From the NCBI GenBank assembly GCA_934504065.1, contig CAKSVQ010000049.1, positions 1-14,060 on the forward strand: a DNA stretch of 14,060 nucleotides, given 5' to 3'. Positions 1-6,243 of the stretch are shown here, in pieces. Each line of letters begins with the position of its first letter. Position 1 is the first letter of the stretch. The translations under genes were made by a program, and so were the position numbers. The notes beneath the pieces are model-generated. The model was not told where the DNA came from, ran no database searches, and saw nothing but the letters and a program-made list of their open reading frames with translations. The DNA is from an uncultured Dysosmobacter sp. Lineage in GTDB: Bacteria; Bacillota; Clostridia; Oscillospirales; Oscillospiraceae.

Positions 1-21
1 GCTGCGGGCCGCGCCCTGTTT

Positions 22-1092
22 TTATTCGCGTGGGGGAAGAGGATAGGCTTCCAGCAGGCGGCACAGCGCATCTGCTTCCTCCGGGCGGGTGGCCCAGCTG
101 GTGGCAAAACGGATGACCGTGTGTCCATCGTCCGTCTTTTCCCAGAAGCCGAAGTCCACCTGCCGGGAAAGCCATGCCATCGCGGCATCGTCCACCTTGC
201 AGAAGACCTGATTGGTGGGGGAGGAGAAGCAGAGAGGGAAGCCCGCACGGCGGAGCGACTGTCGAATTTTTCCGGCTGCCGCAATGGCCGGAGCGCCGAT
301 GGTCTCATACAGGCCGTCGGTAAACAGGGTGTCAAACTGAAGCCCCAGCAGACGGCCCTTGGCAAGCAGCGCCCCGTGCTGCTTGACGATGGTGAAGAAG
401 TGGGGGATGCGTCCGGTCTCGGGAATGACCACGGCTTCACCGAAAAGCGCGCCGCATTTGGTGCCGCCGATGTAGAATACATCGCACAGCGCGGCGAGGT
501 CTGCCAGCGTAACAGTGTTTTGCGGGCACGCCAGCGCATAGGCAAGCCTCGCTCCATCCAGATACAGCGGGATGCGATGCGTCCGGCATACGGCGCTGAT
601 GGCGCGTAGCTCCTCCAGAGAATACAGCGTGCCATATTCCGTGGGATGGGAGAGGTACACCATGCCCGGCATGACCGTGTGCTCGCGGTTGGGGTCGGTG
701 CGGTATGCTTCCAGCAGGGCTTCGATCTGGGCGGCGCGGAGCTTGCCGTTTTCGTGGGGCAGCGTGAGGACCTTGTGGCCCCCGGCCTCAATGGCGCCGC
801 CCTCATGCACGCTGATGTGCCCCGTGTCGGCAGAGATCACGCCCTGATAGGGCCGCAGCAGTGCGTCGATCACCGTGGCGTTGGTCTGTGTTCCGCCTAC
901 CAGAAAAAAGACCTCTGCATTTGGCGCGTGGCAGGCGCTGCGAATTTTTTCCCGGGCGGAGCCGGAATAGTCGTCCAGTCCATAGCCCGGTGTTTTTTCA
1001 AAGTTGGTTTCCCCCAGACGGCGGAGGATCGCCGGGTGGGCGCCCTCCATGTAGTCGCAGAAAAATGATATACGGTCAGTCAAAAGCTCCAT
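22..1092 (-). CDS. ltaE: Low-specificity L-threonine aldolase (PLP-dependent)
   Basis: A 356-residue protein of the threonine aldolase / beta-eliminating lyase family (fold-type I PLP enzymes). Family members cleave L-threonine or L-allo-threonine to glycine and acetaldehyde in the cytoplasm. Seen in the sequence: the DGAR motif at residues 179-182, whose Asp contacts the PLP pyridine nitrogen, and the GGTKCG motif with the Schiff-base lysine at K212. His92 and His96 lie in the stretch that stacks on PLP. Length is normal for the family. The ATG start has a close GGATAGGAG ribosome binding site, and a near-consensus promoter lies 33-61 bp upstream. The gene faces a decayed LysR-type regulator, which may once have controlled it. 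A related PLP lyase specificity, such as a phenylserine or other beta-hydroxy amino acid aldolase, cannot be excluded. Family assignment is firm; exact substrate preference is not. Confidence 0.9.
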   Translation of the reverse strand: MELLTDRISFFCDYMEGAHPAILRRLGETNFEKTPGYGLDDYSGSAREKIRSACHAPNAEVFFLVGGTQTNATVIDALLRPYQGVISADTGHISVHEGGAIEAGGHKVLTLPHENGKLRAAQIEALLEAYRTDPNREHTVMPGMVYLSHPTEYGTLYSLEELRAISAVCRTHRIPLYLDGARLAYALACPQNTVTLADLAALCDVFYIGGTKCGALFGEAVVIPETGRIPHFFTIVKQHGALLAKGRLLGLQFDTLFTDGLYETIGAPAIAAAGKIRQSLRRAGFPLCFSSPTNQVFCKVDDAAMAWLSRQVDFGFWEKTDDGHTVIRFATSWATRPEEADALCRLLEAYPLPPRE

Positions 1093-1105
1093 CTCCTATC
1101 CTTAA

Positions 1106-1134
1106 TTGACGAATGAATGCACCCAGTATATAAT
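1106..1134 (+). promoter_or_regulatory. Promoter of the LysR-type (now decayed) gene
   Basis: TTGACG (1106-1111), a 17-bp spacer, TATAAT (1129-1134), near-consensus for sigma-A. It lies about 74 bp before the LysR start codon. Its -10 box overlaps the -10 box of the opposing aldolase promoter by two bases, so the two promoters probably cannot be occupied together. Confidence 0.65.
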
Positions 1135-1146
1135 GAATGCATTCAT
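1112..1146. promoter_or_regulatory. Candidate operator: palindrome plus direct repeat
   Basis: Perfect 14-bp palindrome ATGAATGCATTCAT at 1133-1146. The decamer AATGAATGCA occurs at 1112-1121 and again at 1132-1141, exactly 20 bp apart, close to two helical turns. Both copies lie inside or next to the overlapping divergent promoters. This arrangement is typical of a regulator site. The likely original binder is the LysR-type protein encoded next door, but that link is inference. Confidence 0.5.
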
Positions 1147-1153
1147 GATGCAA
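1125..1153 (-). promoter_or_regulatory. Promoter of the threonine aldolase gene
   Basis: Read on the minus strand: -35 TTGCAT (1148-1153), a 17-bp spacer, -10 TATACT (1125-1130). The start codon is about 33 bp beyond the -10. The spacer contains the whole palindrome ATGAATGCATTCAT (1133-1146), so a protein bound there would sit between the two boxes. Confidence 0.65.
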
Positions 1154-1207
1154 ACGGCAAATATACATTAATTTCATGAGAAAAGATCATGGATGGAGGG
1201 AGACCGA

Positions 1208-1442
1208 ATGGATGCGGTGAAGTGTGAAGCGGCTCTGCTGGCGGCGGAGACGGGGAGCCTGACCGCCGCCGCAGTTCGTGGAGCTGGGGATCGCCGTTCC
1301 CTCGGTGAAGGATGCTTCCCCGGCGGCAAGGAAGCTGATCGAATGCGCCGCCTGCATCCGGGCCATGGCGGGCGGCAGCACGGCAGGCGGCGCACTGCCA
1401 AATTTGTCAGATTCAGACAGTTTTCAGCAGCTGTCTACTTGA
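1208..1442 (+). pseudogene. LysR-family transcriptional regulator remnant (internal deletion and frameshift)
   Basis: From the ATG at 1208, which has a GGAGGG site 8 bases upstream, the first ~22 codons read as the start of a LysR winged-helix domain (MDAVKCEAALLAAETGSLTA). The homology then stops. From about 1272, in another frame and up to the TGA at 1440-1442, the translation resembles a LysR effector-domain C-terminus: an FVELGIAVPSVKDASPAARK stretch followed by a degenerate tail. LysR proteins are usually about 300 residues, so roughly 200 residues are gone and the two ends are joined out of frame near 1265-1274. The original frame runs on as low-complexity Arg/Gly-rich translation, which does not look like a real protein. 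Promoter and ribosome binding site look intact. The assignment rests on motif memory, not a search. Confidence 0.6.
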
Positions 1443-1467
1443 AAAGCGAAAAAAAGTGTGGTAGCAT
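1439..1467 (+). promoter_or_regulatory. Promoter of the hydrogenase operon
   Basis: TTGAAA (1439-1444), a 17-bp spacer, TAGCAT (1462-1467). The -35 box overlaps the stop codon of the LysR remnant. Transcription would begin near 1474, just ahead of the leader hairpin. Immediately upstream is a 6-bp inverted repeat, AGACAG (1415-1420) and CTGTCT (1431-1436), which could be a regulator site. Confidence 0.5.
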
Positions 1468-1480
1468 AAACAAAATTATT

Positions 1481-1530
1481 TGCAAAACGCAAGCCCCATC
1501 GTTCGGCACGTGCGATGGGGCTGCTTTGCA
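1481..1530 (+). promoter_or_regulatory. Stable stem-loop in the hydrogenase operon leader
   Basis: Two-part hairpin: outer arms TGCAAA (1481-1486) and TTTGCA (1525-1530), an asymmetric internal loop (1487-1491 against 1523-1524), then inner arms AGCCCCATCG (1492-1501) and CGATGGGGCT (1513-1522) closing an 11-base loop. No U-run follows, so it is not a standard terminator. It would sit within about 10 bases of the predicted transcript start and about 45 bases before the start codon. mRNA protection, a protein site or an unrecognised cis-regulatory RNA are all possible. Confidence 0.5.
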
Positions 1531-1575
1531 GATACGGCGACTGATCGGTAATGATAGAAGGAAAGGGTGCATTAC

Positions 1576-3414
1576 ATGAGCAGACTAGAAATAAAAATGC
1601 CCGGCGCTGCCCAAGCCGTGGTGGAACAGCTGTACCGCAATATGGAGCGGCGCATTGCCGCCAGCCCTCCGGGACTGTGCCCGGTGGACATGGCGCTGAA
1701 TTTCCTGAACCTGTGTCAGGCGCAGACCTGCGGCAAGTGCGTGCCCTGCCGCATCGGTCTGACCCAGCTTTCCAACATGATCCGCGAGGTGCTGGAGGGT
1801 GAGCCCCAGCTGAAGATCATCTCCCGGATCGAAAACACCGCGCAGGTCATCGTGGACACGGCGGACTGTGCCATCGGCATCGATGCTGCCAATCTGGTGC
1901 TGATGGGCCTCAAGGGCTTCCGGGACGACTATGAAGAGCACATTCTGCACCACCGCTGCCTGGGCTCGCTGAAAAACCCCGTGCCCTGCGTGGCGCTGTG
2001 CCCTGCGGGGGTGGATATCCCCGGCTATATCTCGCTGGTGAACGAGGGGCGCTTTGCCGACGCGGTGCGCCTGATCCGCAAGGACAATCCCTTCCCCACC
2101 GCCTGCGCCTATATCTGCGAGCATCCCTGCGAGGCCCGCTGCCGCCGCAACATGGTGGACGACGCGCTGAATATCCGGGGCATCAAGCGCTATGCCGTGG
2201 ACCATGCGGGCAATGTGCCTCAGCCGAAAAAGGCGGCGGCCACGGGAAAGTCCGTGGCCATCGTGGGCGGCGGCCCCGGCGGGCTTTCCGCCGCGTATTA
2301 TCTGGCCTTGATGGGCCACCGGGTCACAGTCTACGAACAGCAGAGCCATCTGGGCGGCATGATGCGCTATGGCATTCCCAGCTACCGCTTCCCCCGGGAG
2401 AAGCTGGACGCGGAGATCGACTCCATCCTCTCCCTCGGCATTGAGGTCAAGACTGGGGTGAAGGTGGGCAAGGATGTGACCTTTGACCAGCTGAAAAAAG
2501 ACCATGACTGCATGTATATCTCCATCGGCGCCCATACCGACAAGAAGACGGGCATCGAGGGCGAGGACAGCGAGGGCGTGATCTCCGCCGTGGAGCTGCT
2601 GCGCCACATCGGCGACGAGGAGATGCCGGACTTCACGGGCAAGAATGTGGCGGTCATCGGCGGAGGCAACGTGGCCATGGACGTGACCCGCAGCGCCATC
2701 CGCTTGGGGGCGGCCAAGGTCACCTGTGTGTACCGCCGCCGTCAGGAGGACATGACGGCCCAGCAGGAGGAAATAGAGGGTGCCATTGCCGAGGGTGCGG
2801 AGGTGCTGACGCTGCACGCCCCCACCCGCATCGAAGCGGATGAAAAGGGCCATGCCGCCGCGCTGTGGACGCAGCCCCAGATCATCGGCGAGATCGACAA
2901 GGCGGGCCGTCCCCGGCCCAACACCGCCGCCGTGGAGCCGCTGCGCATTCCGGCGGATATCATCATCGTGGCCATCGGGCAGGGCATCGAGTCCCGCGGG
3001 CTGGAGGAAAGCGGCATTAAGATCCAGCGCGGCGGCAATGTGGCCGCCAACACCAGCACCCAGATCCCGGACATGGAGGGCGTGTTTGCCGGGGGCGACT
3101 GCGTGACCGGGCCCGCCACCGTGATCCGTGCCATTGCGGCGGGCAAGGCCGCCGCTGCCAATATCGACGAGTATCTGGGCTTTGACCATGAGATCAAGGT
3201 GGATGTGGAGATCCCCACGCCCCGCTGCACCGACCTGCGCCCCCGGGGCCGGGTGGACGCCAAGATGCGGGACGCCGGAGAGCGCAAGTGCGACTTCCAG
3301 TGCATCGAATGCGGCATGACCGACGAAGAGGCGACGCAGGAATCCGCCCGCTGCCTGCGGTGCGACCACTTTGGCTACGGAATTTTCAAGGGAGGACGTG
3401 TGGAGACATGGTAA
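1576..3414 (+). CDS. NuoF-type FeS domain fused to GltD-like NAD(P)H/FAD oxidoreductase, hydrogenase partner subunit
   Basis: 612 residues from ATG 1576, chosen over an in-frame GTG at 1567 because AAGGAAAGGG lies 8 bases ahead. Residues ~35-125 match the C-terminal [4Fe-4S] domain of NuoF/HydB, with Cys52, 55 and 58 and then Cys98 (CxxCxxC-x39-C). The FMN/NADH-binding core of NuoF is absent. Residues ~135-210 resemble the N-terminal double-cluster domain of GltD and dihydropyrimidine dehydrogenase (Cys138, 142, 177, 181, 185, 189). A GGGPGG FAD fold follows at 231-236, and a second dinucleotide fold (GGGNVAMD, 362-369, then YRRR at 386-389) suggests NADPH or NADH. GGDC (507-510) is the usual C-terminal FAD contact, and a further CxxC pair (576/579, 593/596) ends the protein. 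It overlaps the hydrogenase gene by 7 bp. The likely role is electron transfer between NAD(P)H and the hydrogenase. It is not a true glutamate synthase subunit, because no gltB-like gene is nearby. Confidence 0.85.
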   Translation: MSRLEIKMPGAAQAVVEQLYRNMERRIAASPPGLCPVDMALNFLNLCQAQTCGKCVPCRIGLTQLSNMIREVLEGEPQLKIISRIENTAQVIVDTADCAIGIDAANLVLMGLKGFRDDYEEHILHHRCLGSLKNPVPCVALCPAGVDIPGYISLVNEGRFADAVRLIRKDNPFPTACAYICEHPCEARCRRNMVDDALNIRGIKRYAVDHAGNVPQPKKAAATGKSVAIVGGGPGGLSAAYYLALMGHRVTVYEQQSHLGGMMRYGIPSYRFPREKLDAEIDSILSLGIEVKTGVKVGKDVTFDQLKKDHDCMYISIGAHTDKKTGIEGEDSEGVISAVELLRHIGDEEMPDFTGKNVAVIGGGNVAMDVTRSAIRLGAAKVTCVYRRRQEDMTAQQEEIEGAIAEGAEVLTLHAPTRIEADEKGHAAALWTQPQIIGEIDKAGRPRPNTAAVEPLRIPADIIIVAIGQGIESRGLEESGIKIQRGGNVAANTSTQIPDMEGVFAGGDCVTGPATVIRAIAAGKAAAANIDEYLGFDHEIKVDVEIPTPRCTDLRPRGRVDAKMRDAGERKCDFQCIECGMTDEEATQESARCLRCDHFGYGIFKGGRVETW

Positions 3415-5147
3415 AGTTCAAGATCAACGACCGGGAGCTGTCCGCTGCGAAGGGCACCACCATTCTCTCTGCCGCCGAAAAGGCGGGCATCCCCATCCCC
3501 CACCTGTGCTATCTCAAGGACATCAACGAGATCGCCGCCTGCCGGATGTGCATGGTGGAGGTGGAGGGCACCGAGCGGCTGGTGCCTGCCTGCAACACGG
3601 AGGTGCTGGAGGGTATGGTCATTCGGACCAATTCCCCCCGGGTGCGGCAGGCCAGAAAGACCAACCTGCGGCTCATCCTCTCCCAGCACAATTCCACCTG
3701 CACCACCTGCATCCGCAGCGGCTACTGCGAATTGCAGCAGCTTTCCCACGACCTGAACATCCACTATCAGCCCTATGACGTGCAGCCGGAGCGCTCCCAT
3801 GTGGATCTGAGCGTGCCCATCGTGCGGGAGGCAAGCAAGTGCATCAAGTGCATGCGCTGCATTCAGGTGTGCGACAAAATTCAGGGAATGCACATCTGGG
3901 ACGTGGCGGGCACAGGCTCCCGCACCACGGTGGACGTGAGCTATAACCGCTATTTGAAAAATACGAACTGCACCTTCTGCGGCCAATGCGTCACCCACTG
4001 CCCCACCGGGGCGCTGACGGTGCGAGACGACACCAACCGGGTGCTGCGGGCGCTGGCTGATCCGGAGATCACCACCGTGGTGCAGGTGGCCCCCGCCGTG
4101 CGGGTAGCCTGGGCCGAGGTGTTCAATTCCGGCAATCTGATGAACCTTGCCAATCTGACAAGACAGGCCCCCGTTGGCAAGCTGGTGGCGGCGCTGAAGC
4201 GTCTGGGCTTTGACTATGTGTTCGATACGAATTTCTCTGCCGACCTCACCATCATGGAAGAGGGCAGCGAGTTCATCCAGCGCTTTACCCACCGGGGCAA
4301 GTACCGCTGGCCCATGTTCACCTCCTGCTGCCCGGGTTGGGTCAGCTTTTTGAAGAGCCAGTTCCCGGATTATAAGGAAAATCTCTCCACGGCCAAGTCG
4401 CCCCAGCAGATGTTCGGCGCGGTGGCCAAGAGCTATTTCGCGGAAAAAATGGGCATCGACCCCCGCAAGATGTGCGTGGTCTCCATCATGCCCTGCTCCG
4501 CCAAAAAGGCGGAGAGCGAGCTGCCCACCATGAAGGACGCTTACGGCGACCCGGATGTGGACGTGGTGCTGACCACGCGGGAGCTGGTGCGCCTGTTCCG
4601 GAGCGACTGCATCGTGCCATCCGATCTGGAGGAGGAGCCCTTCGACTCTCCGCTGGGCACGGGCACCGGCGCGGCGGTGGTCTTCGGCGCCACTGGCGGC
4701 GTGATGGACGCGGCGCTGCGCAGCGCCTATTATCTGGTGACGGGCAAGAATCCCGACCCGGACGCTTTTGCTGAGGTGCGCGGCAGCAAGCCGTGGAAGG
4801 AGGCGTCCTTCGAGATCCCCGGAGCGGGCACCGTCCGCGTGGCGGTGGTCAGCGGCCTTGCCAACACCCGCAGGCTGATGGAAGCGGTGGACAGCGGCGA
4901 GGCGGATTACGACTTTGTGGAGGTCATGGCCTGCCCCGGCGGCTGTGCGGGCGGCGGCGGTCAGCCCATTCATGAGGGACGGGAGCTGGCGGCCTCCCGC
5001 GGCAGCCAGCTGTGGAAGCTGGACGCCAAGGCACCGCTCCGCTTCTCCCATGAAAATCCGGAGGTGCAGGAGCTATACCGCACCTATCTCAAGCGGCCGC
5101 TGGGAGAGAAGTCCCACCACCTGCTGCACACAGATCACACGGTGTAA
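3408..5147 (+). CDS. hydA: [FeFe]-hydrogenase catalytic subunit (group A, modular)
   Basis: 579 residues, close to the 574 of Clostridium pasteurianum CpI, and with the same layout. A plant-type [2Fe-2S] domain has Cys34, 45, 48 and 62. The His-Cys3 cluster follows (His94, Cys98, 101, 107). Two [4Fe-4S] clusters have Cys145/148/151/155 and 188/191/194/198. The H-cluster domain has all three signatures: TSCCPGW (305-311), MPCSAKKAE (361-369) and EVMACPGGCAGGGGQP (505-520). Expected H-cluster ligands are Cys308, 363, 509 and 513, with Cys307 as the proton-transfer cysteine. It should catalyse reversible H+ reduction in the cytoplasm. The ATG at 3408 overlaps the previous stop and has GGAGG upstream. 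Pairing with a GltD-like subunit matches what HydDB-style classification calls group A2, glutamate-synthase-linked (recalled, not searched). The maturases HydE, HydF and HydG must be encoded elsewhere. Confidence 0.95.
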   Translation: MVKFKINDRELSAAKGTTILSAAEKAGIPIPHLCYLKDINEIAACRMCMVEVEGTERLVPACNTEVLEGMVIRTNSPRVRQARKTNLRLILSQHNSTCTTCIRSGYCELQQLSHDLNIHYQPYDVQPERSHVDLSVPIVREASKCIKCMRCIQVCDKIQGMHIWDVAGTGSRTTVDVSYNRYLKNTNCTFCGQCVTHCPTGALTVRDDTNRVLRALADPEITTVVQVAPAVRVAWAEVFNSGNLMNLANLTRQAPVGKLVAALKRLGFDYVFDTNFSADLTIMEEGSEFIQRFTHRGKYRWPMFTSCCPGWVSFLKSQFPDYKENLSTAKSPQQMFGAVAKSYFAEKMGIDPRKMCVVSIMPCSAKKAESELPTMKDAYGDPDVDVVLTTRELVRLFRSDCIVPSDLEEEPFDSPLGTGTGAAVVFGATGGVMDAALRSAYYLVTGKNPDPDAFAEVRGSKPWKEASFEIPGAGTVRVAVVSGLANTRRLMEAVDSGEADYDFVEVMACPGGCAGGGGQPIHEGRELAASRGSQLWKLDAKAPLRFSHENPEVQELYRTYLKRPLGEKSHHLLHTDHTV

Positions 5148-5157
5148 GGCGGGAAGC

Positions 5158-5201
5158 GTACATTTTTCTGATTTTTTTACTGGAAAAGGGGAAAAATGTA
5201 C
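5158..5201. repeat. 11-bp inverted repeat after the hydrogenase gene
   Basis: GTACATTTTTC (5158-5168) and GAAAAATGTAC (5191-5201) are perfect complements separated by 22 bases, which themselves contain weak T/A pairing. There is no following U-run on the plus strand. It ends 10 bp before the HU -35 box. It could be a weak 3' end structure for the hydrogenase mRNA or an operator for the HU promoter. Confidence 0.45.
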
Positions 5202-5211
5202 AGGAAAAGAA

Positions 5212-5240
5212 TTGCCATTTATGCGGAGACCTGCTATAAT
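5212..5240 (+). promoter_or_regulatory. Promoter of the HU gene
   Basis: TTGCCA (5212-5217), exact 17-bp spacer, TATAAT (5235-5240). This is a strong sigma-A-type promoter, as expected for an abundant nucleoid protein. The transcript leader carries a small hairpin with arms GCGGC (5260-5264) and GCCGC (5270-5274), then an AAAGGAG ribosome binding site before the ATG at 5297. Confidence 0.75.
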
Positions 5241-5296
5241 GCAAGGCGGAATCCAATAAGCGGCGTAATGCCGCATGATACAAAGGAGAAATTAAC

Positions 5297-5569
5297 ATGA
5301 ATAAAACCGAACTGATCGCCGCCATGGCAGAGACCAGCGGCCTGACCAAGAAGGACTGCGAAGAGGCCCTGTCCGCTTTCACCGCCGCTGTCGAGTCTGC
5401 TCTGAAGGCTGGCGACAAGGTGCAGCTGGTGGGCTTTGGCTCTTTCGAGGTCAAGGAGCGCGCCGCCCGCACTGGCCGCAACCCCGCCACCAAGCAGACC
5501 ATCGAGATCCCCGCCTCCAAGGCCCCCGTGTTCAAGGCTGGCAAGGCTTTCAAGGACGCTGTGCAGTAA
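5297..5569 (+). CDS. hup: DNA-binding protein HU
   Basis: 90 residues, the standard length for HU/IHF-family histone-like proteins, which act as dimers that bend and compact DNA in the nucleoid. Seen: an N-terminal [12 protein letters not shown] helix and a central [18 protein letters not shown] signature (residues 47-64) leading into the DNA-contacting beta arm, whose tip proline is in RNPAT. The C-terminal helix contains the usual [11 protein letters not shown] ending. Its own strong promoter and terminator make it a single-gene unit between the hydrogenase operon and the HxlR gene. The absence of an IHF-type partner and the Gram-positive context favour HU. Confidence 0.96.
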   Translation: MNKTELIAAMAETSGLTKKDCEEALSAFTAAVESALKAGDKVQLVGFGSFEVKERAARTGRNPATKQTIEIPASKAPVFKAGKAFKDAVQ

Positions 5570-5589
5570 TCCGGCGTTTATTTAAGACG

Positions 5590-5627
5590 AAAAAAGGTCC
5601 CGCAGTTTTCACTGCGGGACCTTTTTT
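5590..5627. terminator. Bidirectional intrinsic terminator between HU and HxlR genes
   Basis: Perfect 17-bp stem (arms 5590-5606 and 5611-5627) closing a TTTC loop. The arms start with six A and end with six T, so each strand gives a GC-rich stem followed by a U-run. It sits between convergent genes and can end both transcripts. Confidence 0.93.
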
Positions 5628-5642
5628 CACATTTTCAGAAGG

Positions 5643-6038
5643 TCAGAGACCGTCCAGATCATAGATCTCACGGGCATCCTCCGTGTGGGGCGCGTCTTCC
5701 TTGGCAAGGCCGCGCACATAGCGCAGGCCCCACTCATGGGCACTGCGCACCACGGGCCACAGGCTTTCGCCCAGCTCTGTGAGGGTGTAGGTCACCTTTG
5801 GCGGCATTCCGCCGTGTTCATGGCGGAGAATGATGCCCTCTTCTTCCATTTCATGCAGCTTTTGAGAAAGAATTTTGGGATTGGCGGTAGGCAGGCAACG
5901 CTTCAATTCACTGTAACGCATGGTTTTGTGCTGCATCAGATACCAGATGATCGTTCCGCGAAAACGGCTGGCCACAAAATGAAAGCAAACCTCAACGGGC
6001 GGCAGTTCCCGCGGATTTTTGTTGGTCAATTTGGCCAT
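5643..6038 (-). CDS. HxlR-family winged-helix transcriptional regulator
   Basis: 131 residues with the HxlR layout: N-terminal PPVEVCFHFVASRFRG segment (13-28, aligned to the family CPV...GGKW motif), a helix-turn-helix with probable recognition helix around residues 53-69 (NPKILSQKLHEMEEEG), and a wing at about 70-86 (GGMPPKVTYTLTELG). Members of the family bind DNA as dimers. Several (HxlR, YodB, CatR) respond to aldehydes, quinones or thiol stress through an N-terminal Cys. Here the usual Cys before Pro-Val is Pro13, and the only nearby Cys is Cys18. The ATG has a GGAGG site 5-6 bases upstream. The gene is divergent from the TRAP/dehydrogenase operon, so control of that operon is plausible but unproven. 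Confidence 0.9.
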   Translation of the reverse strand: MAKLTNKNPRELPPVEVCFHFVASRFRGTIIWYLMQHKTMRYSELKRCLPTANPKILSQKLHEMEEEGIILRHEHGGMPPKVTYTLTELGESLWPVVRSAHEWGLRYVRGLAKEDAPHTEDAREIYDLDGL

Positions 6039-6090
6039 GGAATCGCCTCCTATCCTGTTGCAAAGCCAAATGTCCCACGTGTTTAGGAGA

Positions 6091-6117
6091 AAGCCTGCCG
6101 AAAAAATCCGACAGGCT
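6091..6117. repeat. Hairpin in the HxlR gene upstream region
   Basis: Arms AAGCCTGCCG (6091-6100) and CGACAGGCTT (6108-6117) pair with one mismatch around a short A-rich loop. On the plus strand a T-rich stretch follows (GTTATTTTGCTTCTTT), so it resembles a weak terminator in that direction. On the minus strand it would be a leader hairpin of the HxlR mRNA. Confidence 0.4.
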
Positions 6118-6134
6118 TGTTATTTTGCTTCTTT

Positions 6135-6163
6135 ACCATAGCAGATTTTCTGAAAAAAGTAAA
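6135..6163 (-). promoter_or_regulatory. Candidate promoter of the HxlR gene
   Basis: On the minus strand: TTTACT (6158-6163), 17-bp spacer, TATGGT (6135-6140). It is a moderate match. The transcript would include the hairpin at 6091-6117. An alternative further upstream with a CTGACA -35-like box is also possible. Confidence 0.4.
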
Positions 6164-6243
6164 TATCGCAGAAAAATTTCTTGTCAGGCAGCGCGGAGCA
6201 GTGCAGATTTCTGGAAAAACGGTCGTTAAAATTTTGACTGGGA

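Noticed and set aside
1193..1579. 128-codon plus-strand frame as a novel small gene
   Set aside because: Only its start has LysR-like sequence; afterwards it is out of frame with the LysR C-terminus and runs through the hydrogenase promoter and leader hairpin. Better explained as a frameshifted pseudogene.
1585..3369. Long minus-strand open frame of ~594 codons opposite the GltD-like gene
   Set aside because: Antisense shadow of a GC-rich gene: His/Gly/Ala-rich translation with no domain, no ribosome binding site, and a clear FeS/FAD protein on the other strand.
1576..3414. Glutamate synthase small subunit (GltD) as the plain function
   Set aside because: No large-subunit gene is nearby; the N-terminal NuoF-type cluster domain and the overlap with the hydrogenase gene point to a hydrogenase partner.
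3375..5051. Long minus-strand open frame opposite the hydrogenase gene
   Set aside because: Shadow frame; the plus strand holds every hydrogenase motif and the antisense product has no recognisable fold.
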